Origin: Erythrobacter dokdonensis DSW-74
Lineage (GTDB): Bacteria; Pseudomonadota; Alphaproteobacteria; Sphingomonadales; Sphingomonadaceae
Assembly: GCF_001677335.1 (NCBI RefSeq)
Contig: NZ_LZYB01000003.1
Coordinates: 1 to 64,000 of the forward strand
DNA length: 64,000 nt
Direction: 5' to 3'
This document shows positions 43,223 to 51,338 of the stretch, in pieces. Both the position numbers and the translations under genes were made by a program. The notes under the pieces are model-generated. The model searched no databases. It was not told the DNA's origin and was given only the letters and a program-made list of their open reading frames with translations. Each line of letters starts with the position of its first letter. Positions within the stretch are counted from its first letter, which is position 1.

Positions 43223-45409
43223 TCAGAAGCTCAAACGGACGCTGGCGCGGAAGTTGCGGCCCATCAGGGGGACGAAGTCCTTGGTGAAGCTGGCGTGGCG
43301 GCGACCAATGACGTCGAAGATATTGTCGGTCGCCAGTTGGACGGTCACGTTCTGGTTATCCGCCAGCGGGCGCCACGCCACCAGGGCATTGACCAGGGTA
43401 AAGCTGTCCGTCGGAGTTTCGAAGGCGGTAACCCTGTCCTGCCCGTCGAACCATTGCACTTCGCCGCGAACGTCGAAGGAATCGGTCTGCGCTTCCAGCG
43501 CGCCGAGCAGGCTCAGCGGCGGGATGCGCGGCACGGCGGTCCCGTCCGCCAGCTCGGCCTCCACATAGGAGGCGCGCAGGTCAGTCAGCAGGCGGAAAGT
43601 CCCGGTGTCGACCACCGGATAAGAGAAGTCCGCCTCGATCCCGAAGAAATCGGCATCCTGCTGGAGATATTCGAACACCGGCAGGCTGTCTTCCTCGAAC
43701 CCTGCATCTTCAAGGAAGATGTAGTTGTCGAACCACTGCTTGAAGACGGTGAGGTTGAACGTCCCCGCCCCGATGCTGCCGCGCGCATAGGCTTCCAGCC
43801 CCCAGGCGCTTTCGGTGTCGAGGTCGGCATCGCCGATCTCGAAGGCCTGCGTGGCAATGTGCGGGCCGTCGGACAACAGTTCCTCGGCGCTCGGCGCACG
43901 TTCCGCACGCGAGCCGTTGAGGCCGATGCGCACGCCTTCAATGCCTTCGTAGACGAGGCCGAGCGCGCCCGAGAAGGTTTCGTAATCGCGCTCGATACCG
44001 AGGGTCTGGGCCTCGACATCGGTGAACTCGGCACGCGCAGCGGCTTCGATCTGGACCGGGCCGGTGCCGAATTCCTGCAAGGTGAAGATCGCCACCTGGT
44101 CGGTCAGGTTGGGCGGAACATAGGCTTCTGCCCCGACCGCGCTGAAATCGCGGTGGAGATACTGGATGCCGGTCGCGCCGCGTAGCATCCCGTCGGCGTT
44201 CTGGACGAGTTCGGCGCGGGCTTCGACACTGGTGCTGTCGAATACGGTGCCGACTTCGCCCGGCCCTTCGAATTCGGTGTGGGTGTAATCGGAATAGCCC
44301 ACGCGCAGCTTGAGCCGCTCGAACGCGCCGTCGCCCAGATAAATGTCACCCTTGAAGTCGGCGCGGAACTGCTGGAGGTCGATGCGGACGTTTTCCTCCT
44401 TCTTCTCCCCTTCGCCGCCTTCTTCCTCTTCTTCCTTCTTCAGGCCCGGGCGTTTGATGACGCCGTAGTTGGTGTCGTACCAACCCAGCGAGGCGCCGAA
44501 GGTGCTCTCGCCGAGGATCAGGCCAAGGCCGGCATTGACCGTCCAGCTTTGCATGTCGCTGTTGGGCACGAAGCCGCGCTGGGCGGCCGCTTCGCGGAAT
44601 TCGGCGGCTTCATCGGGCTCGCCATCGGCGTCCTTCTCCGCAGCCTCTTCCAGCAGCTCCTCGCGCAGTTCCGGGGAAAGCTGGAACCCGCCGATGTCCA
44701 TGTTGCCGGTATCGCGCCACGATCCGTCGACATGGAACACGAGGTTCGAGCCGATCCCCACGTCGAGCGAGGCCGCGCCGGTCCTGAGGTTGGTGGCGCT
44801 GTCGACACCAGCAAAGGCGTCGAGATGGAAGTCCTCTTCCGGCATGCGGGTCGGGATGCGCTTGTCGATTACGTTGACCGCACCGCCGATGGCCTGGCTG
44901 CCGTAAAGCAGGACGGCGGGGCCGCGCAGGACTTCGACCCGCTCCACCGTGATCGGCTCGATGCTGGTGGCATGGTCGACCGAGGTGTTCGAAACGTCCG
45001 CAGTGCCGACCCCGTCAACCAGCACGCGCACGCGTTCGCCCTGCTGGCCGCGCAGCACCGGACGCGATGACCCCGGGGCGAAGCTGGTGGCCGAAACGCC
45101 GGGGATCTTGGTCAGCAGTTCACCGATCTGGCCGGTGACGGCCTCGCGCTGGATGTCGCGCACTTCCAGGACGCTGGTCCCGGCCAGCACGTCGAGCTCC
45201 CTCAGGCCCGAGGCGCTGACGATGATGTTGCCTTGCCCGTCAGCCTGGCGGTTGTGGAGGTCGTCTTCCACCTGGGTCGCATTGTCGGCGGGCTGGGCCT
45301 GCTCCTCGGCGTTGTCCTCGGCAAAGGCCGGGCTCGCTGAGACGGCAAGGCCGATCGCGGTGGCGAGGGTAAGGCGGGAAGGCGCGAGACGGATTTTGCG
45401 AGCGGTCAT
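43223..45409 (-). CDS. TonB-dependent outer-membrane receptor, ZnuD-like
   Basis: 728 residues. A signal peptide (LTLATAIGLAVSASPAFAED) is followed by a plug domain with IIVSASGLRELDVLAGTSVL, GELLTKIPGVSATSFAPGSSRPVLRGQ and VERVEVLRGPAVLLYGSQAIGG, then a 22-strand barrel ending in RHASFTKDFVPLMGRNFRASVRLSF. The NYGVIKRPG...VRIDLQQFRADFKGD segment (about 315-360) resembles the zinc receptor ZnuD, where His-rich loops sit at this place. Here the loop is instead a run of Glu, Lys and Gly. A second acidic insertion (ELREELLEEAAEKDADGEPDE) lies earlier. Zinc or another metal as substrate is inference. Confidence 0.85.
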   Translation of the reverse strand: MTARKIRLAPSRLTLATAIGLAVSASPAFAEDNAEEQAQPADNATQVEDDLHNRQADGQGNIIVSASGLRELDVLAGTSVLEVRDIQREAVTGQIGELLTKIPGVSATSFAPGSSRPVLRGQQGERVRVLVDGVGTADVSNTSVDHATSIEPITVERVEVLRGPAVLLYGSQAIGGAVNVIDKRIPTRMPEEDFHLDAFAGVDSATNLRTGAASLDVGIGSNLVFHVDGSWRDTGNMDIGGFQLSPELREELLEEAAEKDADGEPDEAAEFREAAAQRGFVPNSDMQSWTVNAGLGLILGESTFGASLGWYDTNYGVIKRPGLKKEEEEEGGEGEKKEENVRIDLQQFRADFKGDIYLGDGAFERLKLRVGYSDYTHTEFEGPGEVGTVFDSTSVEARAELVQNADGMLRGATGIQYLHRDFSAVGAEAYVPPNLTDQVAIFTLQEFGTGPVQIEAAARAEFTDVEAQTLGIERDYETFSGALGLVYEGIEGVRIGLNGSRAERAPSAEELLSDGPHIATQAFEIGDADLDTESAWGLEAYARGSIGAGTFNLTVFKQWFDNYIFLEDAGFEEDSLPVFEYLQQDADFFGIEADFSYPVVDTGTFRLLTDLRASYVEAELADGTAVPRIPPLSLLGALEAQTDSFDVRGEVQWFDGQDRVTAFETPTDSFTLVNALVAWRPLADNQNVTVQLATDNIFDVIGRRHASFTKDFVPLMGRNFRASVRLSF

Positions 45410-45428
45410 GGGGTTTCCGTTGATTGAA

Positions 45429-45445
45429 TGAGATAACGTATCACG
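45429..45445. promoter_or_regulatory. Imperfect dyad upstream of the ZnuD-like receptor gene
   Basis: TGAGATAACGTATCACG, 20 bp upstream of the receptor ATG, contains GATA and TATC half-sites around a 3-base centre, with partial symmetry outside. Its place and AT-rich core would suit a Zur/Fur-type operator, but the match to any consensus is weak. Confidence 0.25.
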
Positions 45446-45807
45446 CAGCTAGCAGCCAAACACGGTATTGCAAGGGGTCAAACCGGTGAACCGCGCAGAT
45501 TCGCCGACCGACTGCGGCACAAATGCGACAACAGCCGCGCGCTTGTGACGGTGTGCTGCGGCGTTTTGTGCTGGTTTGTCGGAAAACTGGAGCGGGCGAA
45601 GGGATTCTGACGGGAACATACAATTTCGCGAGGATAAGCGTTTAGTATGTTTTTCAGTCACCTACGGGGTAAGGGCAAGACATTCGCCCACCCTCTCGGC
45701 CTTTATGAGGGCTCTGGGGGTAGGCCATCGCTTCATTCTGACTGTGGAAATGCCAACAGGGCAGTGGCATCGCGGATAACCGATCCACCAGACCGATGCC
45801 GGAAACG

Positions 45808-45844
45808 AAAAACCGGCGGGGGGACGGCCATCCCCACCACCGGC
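45808..45844 (-). terminator. Minus-strand terminator hairpin in the repC leader, candidate end of a countertranscript RNA
   Basis: CCGGCGGGGGGA (45813-45824), loop cggcca, and TCCCCACCACCGG (45831-45843) pair with one or two mismatches. On the minus strand TTTTT follows directly (45812-45808). In repABC replicons a short antisense RNA ends in such a hairpin just upstream of repC and limits its translation. The hairpin lies ~85 bp before the repC ATG. The promoter of the proposed RNA is not clear (TTGCAC with a poor -10 at 17-bp spacing). Confidence 0.5.
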
Positions 45845-45927
45845 AAATTTCATAGCGCGTCAGCTACCTCTTCCACCTACGCGAGCGACGAATCGCGTGC
45901 AAGGGCAAACCTTGCGGGAGGTGCAAA

Positions 45928-47142
45928 ATGAGCGCCTCCTTGGCCCATGGTGGTCTGCCACCAGGCGTTACCCACTTCAGCTTGGCTGATCTGATCGAGA
46001 AAATCGCGTCGGGGTCTTGTCGCGAGGAACGCCTGTCGGCGACCGCAGTGCGTGTCCTGAAGCACTATCTGCTCGGGTGCCGGTCGTCCGACTTCGAGCG
46101 TGGCAAGATTTGCGGTGTGTGGGAGCAACCGCAAACTACGGCTCAAACGCTGCGGATTTCGACGAAGGTCCTGCACAACGCCGAAGCCGAGCTGGAGCGC
46201 GGCGGGTTCATTGAGCGGACCCATGTTCCGCATGCGCGCCGCACGGGTCAGCGCCGTCACGGCGCGATCGTCAGCCTCGCGGGGATCAGCCTGCGACCGG
46301 TCATCGATGGCTACCATCGGTGGATGGCGCGGCATGAGGCCATGGAACTGCAGAGAGATGCAGTTGCCGCCCTGCGCTACGAGCTGGTTATGCTCGCTCG
46401 CCAGATCAGGGCAACCGAGGCGGCGGAGACCGTCGAGGAGGCCGAACGGATCCTGCCTAGGGGCCGCGTGTCCCGCATCGAGTCCATTGAGAAGCTTGAG
46501 GCCCTGAAAGCGTCGCTGGAGGCGCTGCTGGTGCAGCTGGATCTTCCGTCTGGTGACACGAAATCTTCCGTCCGGACGGAAGAAATCTTCGCACCCAATA
46601 TACCTATCCAAGACTCATCGAAACACTGTACCCGCGCGCCCGCCGGACAAAGCTACGCTGATCGGTCAGCCGAGATCACGCCAGCTATAGCCGCCAGCCT
46701 TGCGAGCGACGATTATCGGGCTCTGCTGCCATCCACGCAGCCACTGGGCTGGCCAGACATTGTGGAGGCGGCCGCCATCGCGTGCCTTTGGCATGGCATC
46801 TCCCAGCCCACCTGGGCTGCAGCCTGCGACCGGATGGGGCGCGAGAGAGCAGCGCTGTCGGTGCTCGTCATCGACCGTAACGCGCGGCTTCCGGCAGAGC
46901 ACCGATACCGCGCACGATCAGGCCGGAAATGTCTGGCCGGGCTGATGCGCAACGCATCGAGCCTTGCGCCCATGATCGAGGCGGCAAAGGGCTTTGCGGG
47001 TGGGAGCGTGCCTGACCGTCCGTTCGAAGTCGCCCCGTCCCGCTCGGACGCCGGGCAGAGCTTCGCGATGGCCTGTCAGGCAGCTCTCCGGACCTTTGTC
47101 GGAGAAGATCGTGGACACCGCATGAGGGGGGCCGAGCAATGA
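45928..47142 (+). CDS. repC: RepC-type plasmid replication initiator
   Basis: 404 residues, the normal RepC length, with GGGAGG 6 bases before the ATG. The N-terminal winged-helix region has LSATAVRVLKHYLLGCRSSDF, TAQTLRISTKVLHNAEAELERGGFIERTH and a Gly-Arg-Arg stretch, then SLAGISLRPVIDGY. The C-terminal domain after a linker (from ~265) has GWPDIVEAAAIACLWHGISQPTWAAACDRMGRERAALSVLVID, which fits RepC C-terminal domains. RepC is the only protein strictly needed for replication of repABC plasmids. RepA and RepB are not next to it; a ParA/RHH pair is found 5 kb downstream instead. Assigned by pattern, without a search. Confidence 0.75.
   Translation: MSASLAHGGLPPGVTHFSLADLIEKIASGSCREERLSATAVRVLKHYLLGCRSSDFERGKICGVWEQPQTTAQTLRISTKVLHNAEAELERGGFIERTHVPHARRTGQRRHGAIVSLAGISLRPVIDGYHRWMARHEAMELQRDAVAALRYELVMLARQIRATEAAETVEEAERILPRGRVSRIESIEKLEALKASLEALLVQLDLPSGDTKSSVRTEEIFAPNIPIQDSSKHCTRAPAGQSYADRSAEITPAIAASLASDDYRALLPSTQPLGWPDIVEAAAIACLWHGISQPTWAAACDRMGRERAALSVLVIDRNARLPAEHRYRARSGRKCLAGLMRNASSLAPMIEAAKGFAGGSVPDRPFEVAPSRSDAGQSFAMACQAALRTFVGEDRGHRMRGAEQ
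46541..46584. other. Candidate replication origin inside repC
   Basis: A perfect 20-bp palindrome, TCTTCCGTCCGGACGGAAGA, occupies 46564-46583. A 13-bp near-copy of its left arm in direct orientation (ATCTTCCGTCTGG, 46541-46553) precedes it with 22-bp period. AT-rich sequence follows to ~46635. In repABC plasmids oriV lies inside repC in an AT-rich segment with dyad or iteron sites. The corresponding protein segment is the linker between the two RepC domains, where coding constraint is low. Confidence 0.55.
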
Positions 47143-47469
47143 CCAAGTGCCGCGTCTCAACCTATCGCGTTCCCTGCCGGGATGGTCTCAACGGGAATTC
47201 CAGACCATTATGGAATTCGGAAATCAGGGCGGCACAAGGGCTCGGCGGGGAAAATAGAATTACACACTCCACGCTACGTGGCGGTGTGGTCTGGGCGGGC
47301 AAAGACCCCCAGAAATCCGCCATTCTAGGCTCTAGACAGGTTCATAATCGCGCCGCGAAAGCTGCCCCAGCGGCACAGACGGCCTATGGCGTGTCTATAG
47401 AAACGCCATATTTCAACAGGTTGACTTCTAGACGGTCGCCTCTTGCCTCTGTCATCGCGGGAGGTTCCA
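47143..47469. other. 327-bp non-coding interval, candidate oriT
   Basis: This interval lies between repC and the mobilization operon, the usual place for oriT. It contains ATGGTCT (47182-47188) and AGACCAT (47202-47208) as a perfect 7-bp inverted repeat, two GGAATTC words 18 bp apart, an imperfect stem CACACTCCACG..CGTGGCGGTGTG, the word TCTAGAC at 47331-47337 and 47427-47433, and a related GTCTATAG at 47393. These could be binding sites of the RHH protein and the relaxase. The nick site cannot be fixed by eye. An open frame of ~114 codons here has no coding character. Confidence 0.45.
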
Positions 47470-48252
47470 GTGGCCAAGCTTGAACAGCTCAACACCAGCG
47501 TCTCATCTGACATCTACACCCGGTTCAGCGCCATCGCAGCCGAACGGAGTCTGTCGAACGCGGCCCTGCTCAGGGATCTGGTCGTCGAATTCATTGAGGC
47601 CGCCGATGCCGGCCGTGCCCTGTTCCAGAAGGAGGCTGCTCCAAGACTTGATGCGACCGTCAGCGGGCTGGTGCACCAGCTGCGCGAACTGGTGATGGAG
47701 CTGGACCGGGCGCAGGCGGACAATGCGCGGATGCTTGGCAAGCTGACCGAGAAGTGGAACGGCGGCGAAGAGGCCAATCGCATTGCCCAGGAGAAGCTTC
47801 TCGCCCATTTCTGGGAGCAGGATCAGGCCAGTCTCTCGCCGTTCTACAAGAGGGCCGAGCAGCTCCTCGCTGCCTTCGAAGCACTTGAGCCTAGCCTTCT
47901 CGCCGCGCTCGAGCCGCACCTCGCGAAGATCTCCGAACAGCTCGACAAGTCGATCGCACTCGCCAGCGAGCCGCGCCAGATGCGATCCATCTACCTCGGC
48001 GACAACCGCTTTCTGTCGCTCAAGTTTCTGTCGGCTTGCGGAGGCCTGGCACTCCTCATGGGCGCGCTCGTCGCAACCATTCTTCCCACCCAGTTCGATG
48101 GCTGGTCGGTCTGGCAGTCAGGCAAGCTGATCGACCACCCCGCGAAAATGTGTCGGCTGATCGCCCGCAAGTACGGTGTTACCGATTGCCGGGTCCCAGA
48201 GCAGGAGCGCGATCTCGGCCTGCGCGTCATTGCCCATGAGGATCGGCGATGA
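47470..48252 (+). CDS. Mobilization accessory protein: ribbon-helix-helix N-terminus plus membrane anchor
   Basis: 260 residues from a GTG at 47470 with GGGAGG 5 bases upstream; a TTG at 47443 is in frame but lacks a site. Residues ~3-45 (LEQLNTSVSSDIYTRFSAIAAERSLSNAALLRDLVVEFIE) fit a ribbon-helix-helix DNA-binding fold. A helical, Ala/Glu/Leu-rich middle suggests coiled coil, and one membrane helix lies near residue ~190-212 (LKFLSACGGLALLMGALVATIL), with a short Cys-containing tail. It overlaps the relaxase start by 4 bp. It may hold the oriT-relaxase complex at the membrane, similar in layout to TraJ/MobC-type accessory proteins. Confidence 0.65.
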   Translation: MAKLEQLNTSVSSDIYTRFSAIAAERSLSNAALLRDLVVEFIEAADAGRALFQKEAAPRLDATVSGLVHQLRELVMELDRAQADNARMLGKLTEKWNGGEEANRIAQEKLLAHFWEQDQASLSPFYKRAEQLLAAFEALEPSLLAALEPHLAKISEQLDKSIALASEPRQMRSIYLGDNRFLSLKFLSACGGLALLMGALVATILPTQFDGWSVWQSGKLIDHPAKMCRLIARKYGVTDCRVPEQERDLGLRVIAHEDRR

Positions 48253-51215
48253 TTACGCTCGCCTCGGTCGGATCGGCCTCATCCGCAGCGGAGTACCTCT
48301 GCCAAGACAACTATTACACTGCGGACCAGACGCAGGATGCGAGCGCCTGGTTCGGGAAGGGCGCGGACGCGCTCGGCCTGACCGGCAAGGTCGAGGAAGC
48401 GGCCTTTGCTGCCGTGCTCGACGGCAAGCTGCCCGACGGCTCGGTGATTGCCGGGAAGGACGGCGTGCATCGCCCCGGCGTTGATCTGACCTTCTCGGCG
48501 TCGAAGTCCGTGTCGCTTGTCGCGATGCTCGGCGGAGACAAGCGTCTGGTCGAGGCATTGAAGGAGTCCGTGACTGCAACATTGCGCTGGACGGAGAAGA
48601 ACGTCGTCGAAGCTCGGGTCTGGGATGCAGCACAAGGACGGCAGGTGCCGGAGCGCTCCGGCAACCTCATCGCCGCGACCTTCCTGCATGACGTGAACAG
48701 GAATGGTGAACCACAGCTCCACATCCATGCCGTTGTTGCTAACGCGACCATGGCTTCGGATGGCAAATGGCATGCGGTGCGCAACGATGAACTCTACCGC
48801 GCGCAACACGTGTTGTCGGCGATCCACAATGCCGAACTGCGCAGCCGCGTCGAAGCATTGGGCTACGAGACCGTGCCTGCCCGCAATGCCATCGACGGTG
48901 CTTTCGAGATCAAGGGCGTGACCCGCGAAGCGGTTGAGGCGTTCTCGACCCGCCGCGCCGAAATCCTCGCCGAGCTGGCCAAGGAAGACCGAGGCAGCGC
49001 CCGCGAGCGTGAGCTTGCGGCGCTGTCCACCCGGCGCGGGAAGGAGTTGGAGCCGGATGCAGCGCGGCAGGTCGCCGCGTGGAAGGAAACCGCGCGAGCT
49101 ATAGGCTTCGACCCGTCGCGCCTGATCGAGAGTGCCATGGCCCGCTCGGCGGGTCAGCAGACTGTCTGGTCGCGGGTCGTCGAAGGTATGCGCGGGATCG
49201 GCGAGCGCGGCATAGCAATTGCCTGTGCCATGGGGCTGACCCCGAGGGATGGCGACCCGCTGGTGCCAGAGCGGCTCGGGCGGCTCGAGCCGAAGGCCTT
49301 TGCCGCAGCGCAGGCAGTCGCCTCAGCCGCACGAGAGCTTGGCGAACGCGAGGCAGCCTTCTCCCGCAATGATCTGATCCGCACCGCGCTCGAACGGCAG
49401 GGGCCAGTCACGGTCGACATGATCGAGGCGCGGATCGATCTGTTGCAGGAGCGGGGACTGCTGGTCGGCAGCGGTCCGGCTGATCGCGACCGGATGCTCA
49501 CCACCGAGCAAGCGCTGGCCATGGAGACCAAGGTCATTGCGCTGGCGCAGGCAGGCAAGGACAGCGTTCAGCCCATCGCTGACAAGGACGGCATCGTCGC
49601 GCGGTTGCAGGAACAGGCGCGGGCCATCGGCCTTCGCCGCCTCAACACAGGGCAGGAGCAGGCGGGCGTCGCGATCCTCACCTCCAGGGACCGCGTGCAT
49701 CTTGTTCAGGGCGGCGCGGGTGTGGGGAAGTCGGCGGCGCTGGCTCCGGTCGCGGCCATTGCGCGGGAGGAGGGGCGGCAGGTGGTGGCGCTGTCCCACG
49801 TGGGCCGGATCGCGCGGGAGTTTGGGGAGAAGACGGCCAGTCCGGCATCGACCGTCGATGCGTTTCTGGCCCGGTATGCCCGTATCATCGATGGCAGTGC
49901 CAGCGCGGATAAGGTGGTAGTGGTAAGGGCGGAGCTGTCCGGTGCGCTGGTGATGGTGGATGAGGCCAGTCAGATCGGCACCGACCGGCTCGCGCGGCTG
50001 ATCGCCCTCGCCAACGAGATGGATGTCAGCAAGCTGGTGCTGGCTGGCGACATAAAGCAGCTACCCGCCATCGAAGCCGGAAAACCCTTCGCGCAGTTGC
50101 AGCAGCAGGACCTTGGCCAAAGCCAGATAACCGAGAACCTGCGCGCGCAGACCCCTCAGATGGTCGCGATCAACCGCGCGCTCGAACAGGGCGATGTGAG
50201 CGAAGCCTTCGCGGTACTGAAGCCTGCCACGACCGAGGTGGCTTCAGGCAAGATCCCCGATGCTGCCGCTGCCATGTGGGCCAACCTCCCCAGGGAAGAG
50301 CGCGACAACACCATCCTTCTCGCGGCCGGGCGGGCGATGCGCAGCGCAGGCAATGCCGCCGCGCAAGAGGCGCTGATCCAACGCGGCGAAGTGGGCGAGC
50401 GCGGGGTGACGCTCGAGGTGCTCGACCGGGTCACCATCACCCGCGAGGGTGCCCGCCAGTTGAAGGGCTATCAGGACGGCCGCGTCGTCGCCATCGAGAC
50501 GAACCTGCGCGCACAAGGCTTTGCCCGCGGCGAACGCGGCACGGTTATCGGCATCAAGGACGGCAAGGTCGAACTCGTCATGCCCGACGGCGAGATCCGT
50601 CGCTTCGATCCCGACCGTCTTCCCCGCAACCTCAAGCACGACGCGGTCACCATCTTCGAACCCAAGCAGATCAGCTTGCACGAGGGTGACCGCATCCGCT
50701 GGACCGCCAAGGACGCAGAGCGCGGCTTGCTCAACGGCGATATTGCCCATGTCGCGCGCATCGACGGCGACACCATCACCGTGAAAGGCAGCGACGGCCA
50801 GCTCCACGATCTGCCGCGCGGCGATCCCATGCTCGAGCGGCTCGACCTAGCCTACGCCATCAACGTTCACGTCGCGCAAGGCATGACCGCCAGGGACGGC
50901 ATCATCATGATGTCGGAGCGCGAGCGGATGCTGAATACCTCGGCCTCGTTCTTGGTCGCCGTGACCCGGATCGCGGAGAACGCCACGCTGGTGACCGACA
51001 ATCCCTCGCGCGTCGAGCGGCAGGTGGAGAGCCGAACCGGCGAGAAAAGCAGCGCGATCGAGACCGCCCGGGAAAATGGCCACGCTCTCCCCTCGCCGAC
51101 GGAGACGAAGGACCGTGAACTGGCTTTGGAGCGGACGCCCGAGCGCAGTGAACCAGGGCGCGGCTCCAGCGGACCAGATCTGTCGCGCGACCGCGATTAC
51201 GACTTCGGGATGTGA
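48249..51215 (+). CDS. MobF-family conjugative relaxase-helicase (TrwC/TraI type)
   Basis: 988 residues. The N-terminal relaxase domain has an N-terminal Tyr pair (Tyr22, Tyr23 in DNYYTADQ), which could be the catalytic tyrosines, then FSASKSVSLVAML and the histidine triad His147/His158/His160 (FLHDVN...QLHIHAVV) that binds the metal. A helicase domain follows, with Walker A GGAGVGKS at ~487-494 and LVMVDEASQIG near 566, QLPAIEAGKPFAQLQ, and the late SF1 motif YAINVHVAQGMT. It would nick oriT, attach to the 5' end and unwind the transferred strand. The C-terminal ~70 residues are hydrophilic and variable. The gene looks intact. Confidence 0.93.
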   Translation: MITLASVGSASSAAEYLCQDNYYTADQTQDASAWFGKGADALGLTGKVEEAAFAAVLDGKLPDGSVIAGKDGVHRPGVDLTFSASKSVSLVAMLGGDKRLVEALKESVTATLRWTEKNVVEARVWDAAQGRQVPERSGNLIAATFLHDVNRNGEPQLHIHAVVANATMASDGKWHAVRNDELYRAQHVLSAIHNAELRSRVEALGYETVPARNAIDGAFEIKGVTREAVEAFSTRRAEILAELAKEDRGSARERELAALSTRRGKELEPDAARQVAAWKETARAIGFDPSRLIESAMARSAGQQTVWSRVVEGMRGIGERGIAIACAMGLTPRDGDPLVPERLGRLEPKAFAAAQAVASAARELGEREAAFSRNDLIRTALERQGPVTVDMIEARIDLLQERGLLVGSGPADRDRMLTTEQALAMETKVIALAQAGKDSVQPIADKDGIVARLQEQARAIGLRRLNTGQEQAGVAILTSRDRVHLVQGGAGVGKSAALAPVAAIAREEGRQVVALSHVGRIAREFGEKTASPASTVDAFLARYARIIDGSASADKVVVVRAELSGALVMVDEASQIGTDRLARLIALANEMDVSKLVLAGDIKQLPAIEAGKPFAQLQQQDLGQSQITENLRAQTPQMVAINRALEQGDVSEAFAVLKPATTEVASGKIPDAAAAMWANLPREERDNTILLAAGRAMRSAGNAAAQEALIQRGEVGERGVTLEVLDRVTITREGARQLKGYQDGRVVAIETNLRAQGFARGERGTVIGIKDGKVELVMPDGEIRRFDPDRLPRNLKHDAVTIFEPKQISLHEGDRIRWTAKDAERGLLNGDIAHVARIDGDTITVKGSDGQLHDLPRGDPMLERLDLAYAINVHVAQGMTARDGIIMMSERERMLNTSASFLVAVTRIAENATLVTDNPSRVERQVESRTGEKSSAIETARENGHALPSPTETKDRELALERTPERSEPGRGSSGPDLSRDRDYDFGM

Positions 51216-51270
51216 CCGCGATGATGCCCCCGGATCCCTACGCCTGCACGTCCCGCACACTCGCACAGCC

Positions 51271-51338
51271 TCACATGCCCACATGTGAACATGAGGACCA
51301 CCGCACATGACCACGCCTTCACATTCCCACACCCAAAC
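51271..51338. repeat. CACATG/TGTGAAC repeat cluster before and into parA
   Basis: TCACATG, CCACATGTGAACATG (TGTGAAC at 51284-51290 inside the dyad CACATGTG 51280-51287), GCACATGA and TTCACATTCCCACACC follow each other across the parA start. They are copies or near-copies of the words found inside the 3' end of parA and after the RHH gene. Probable operator or partition site for the ParA/RHH pair. Confidence 0.6.

Larger units (their letters stand above)
45410..45927. other. 518-bp interval between the receptor gene and repC, left boundary of the plasmid-like element
   Basis: No credible protein gene was found; the small open frames have no family features or convincing ribosome-binding sites. 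The left ~40 bp hold the receptor promoter. The right part holds a strong hairpin (45813-45844) that probably ends a minus-strand RNA. Base composition in 45440-45760 is less GC-rich than the flanking genes, suggesting the element begins in this interval. No tRNA-derived end or obvious attachment repeat was recognised. Confidence 0.5.

Noticed and set aside
45576-45931. Small open frames of 67 and 94 codons upstream of repC
   Set aside because: No motifs, poor start context, and they cross the hairpin in the repC leader.
47139-47483. 114-codon open frame between repC and the mobilization gene
   Set aside because: It covers the structured candidate oriT, overlaps genes at both ends, has no ribosome-binding site of note and no recognisable domain.
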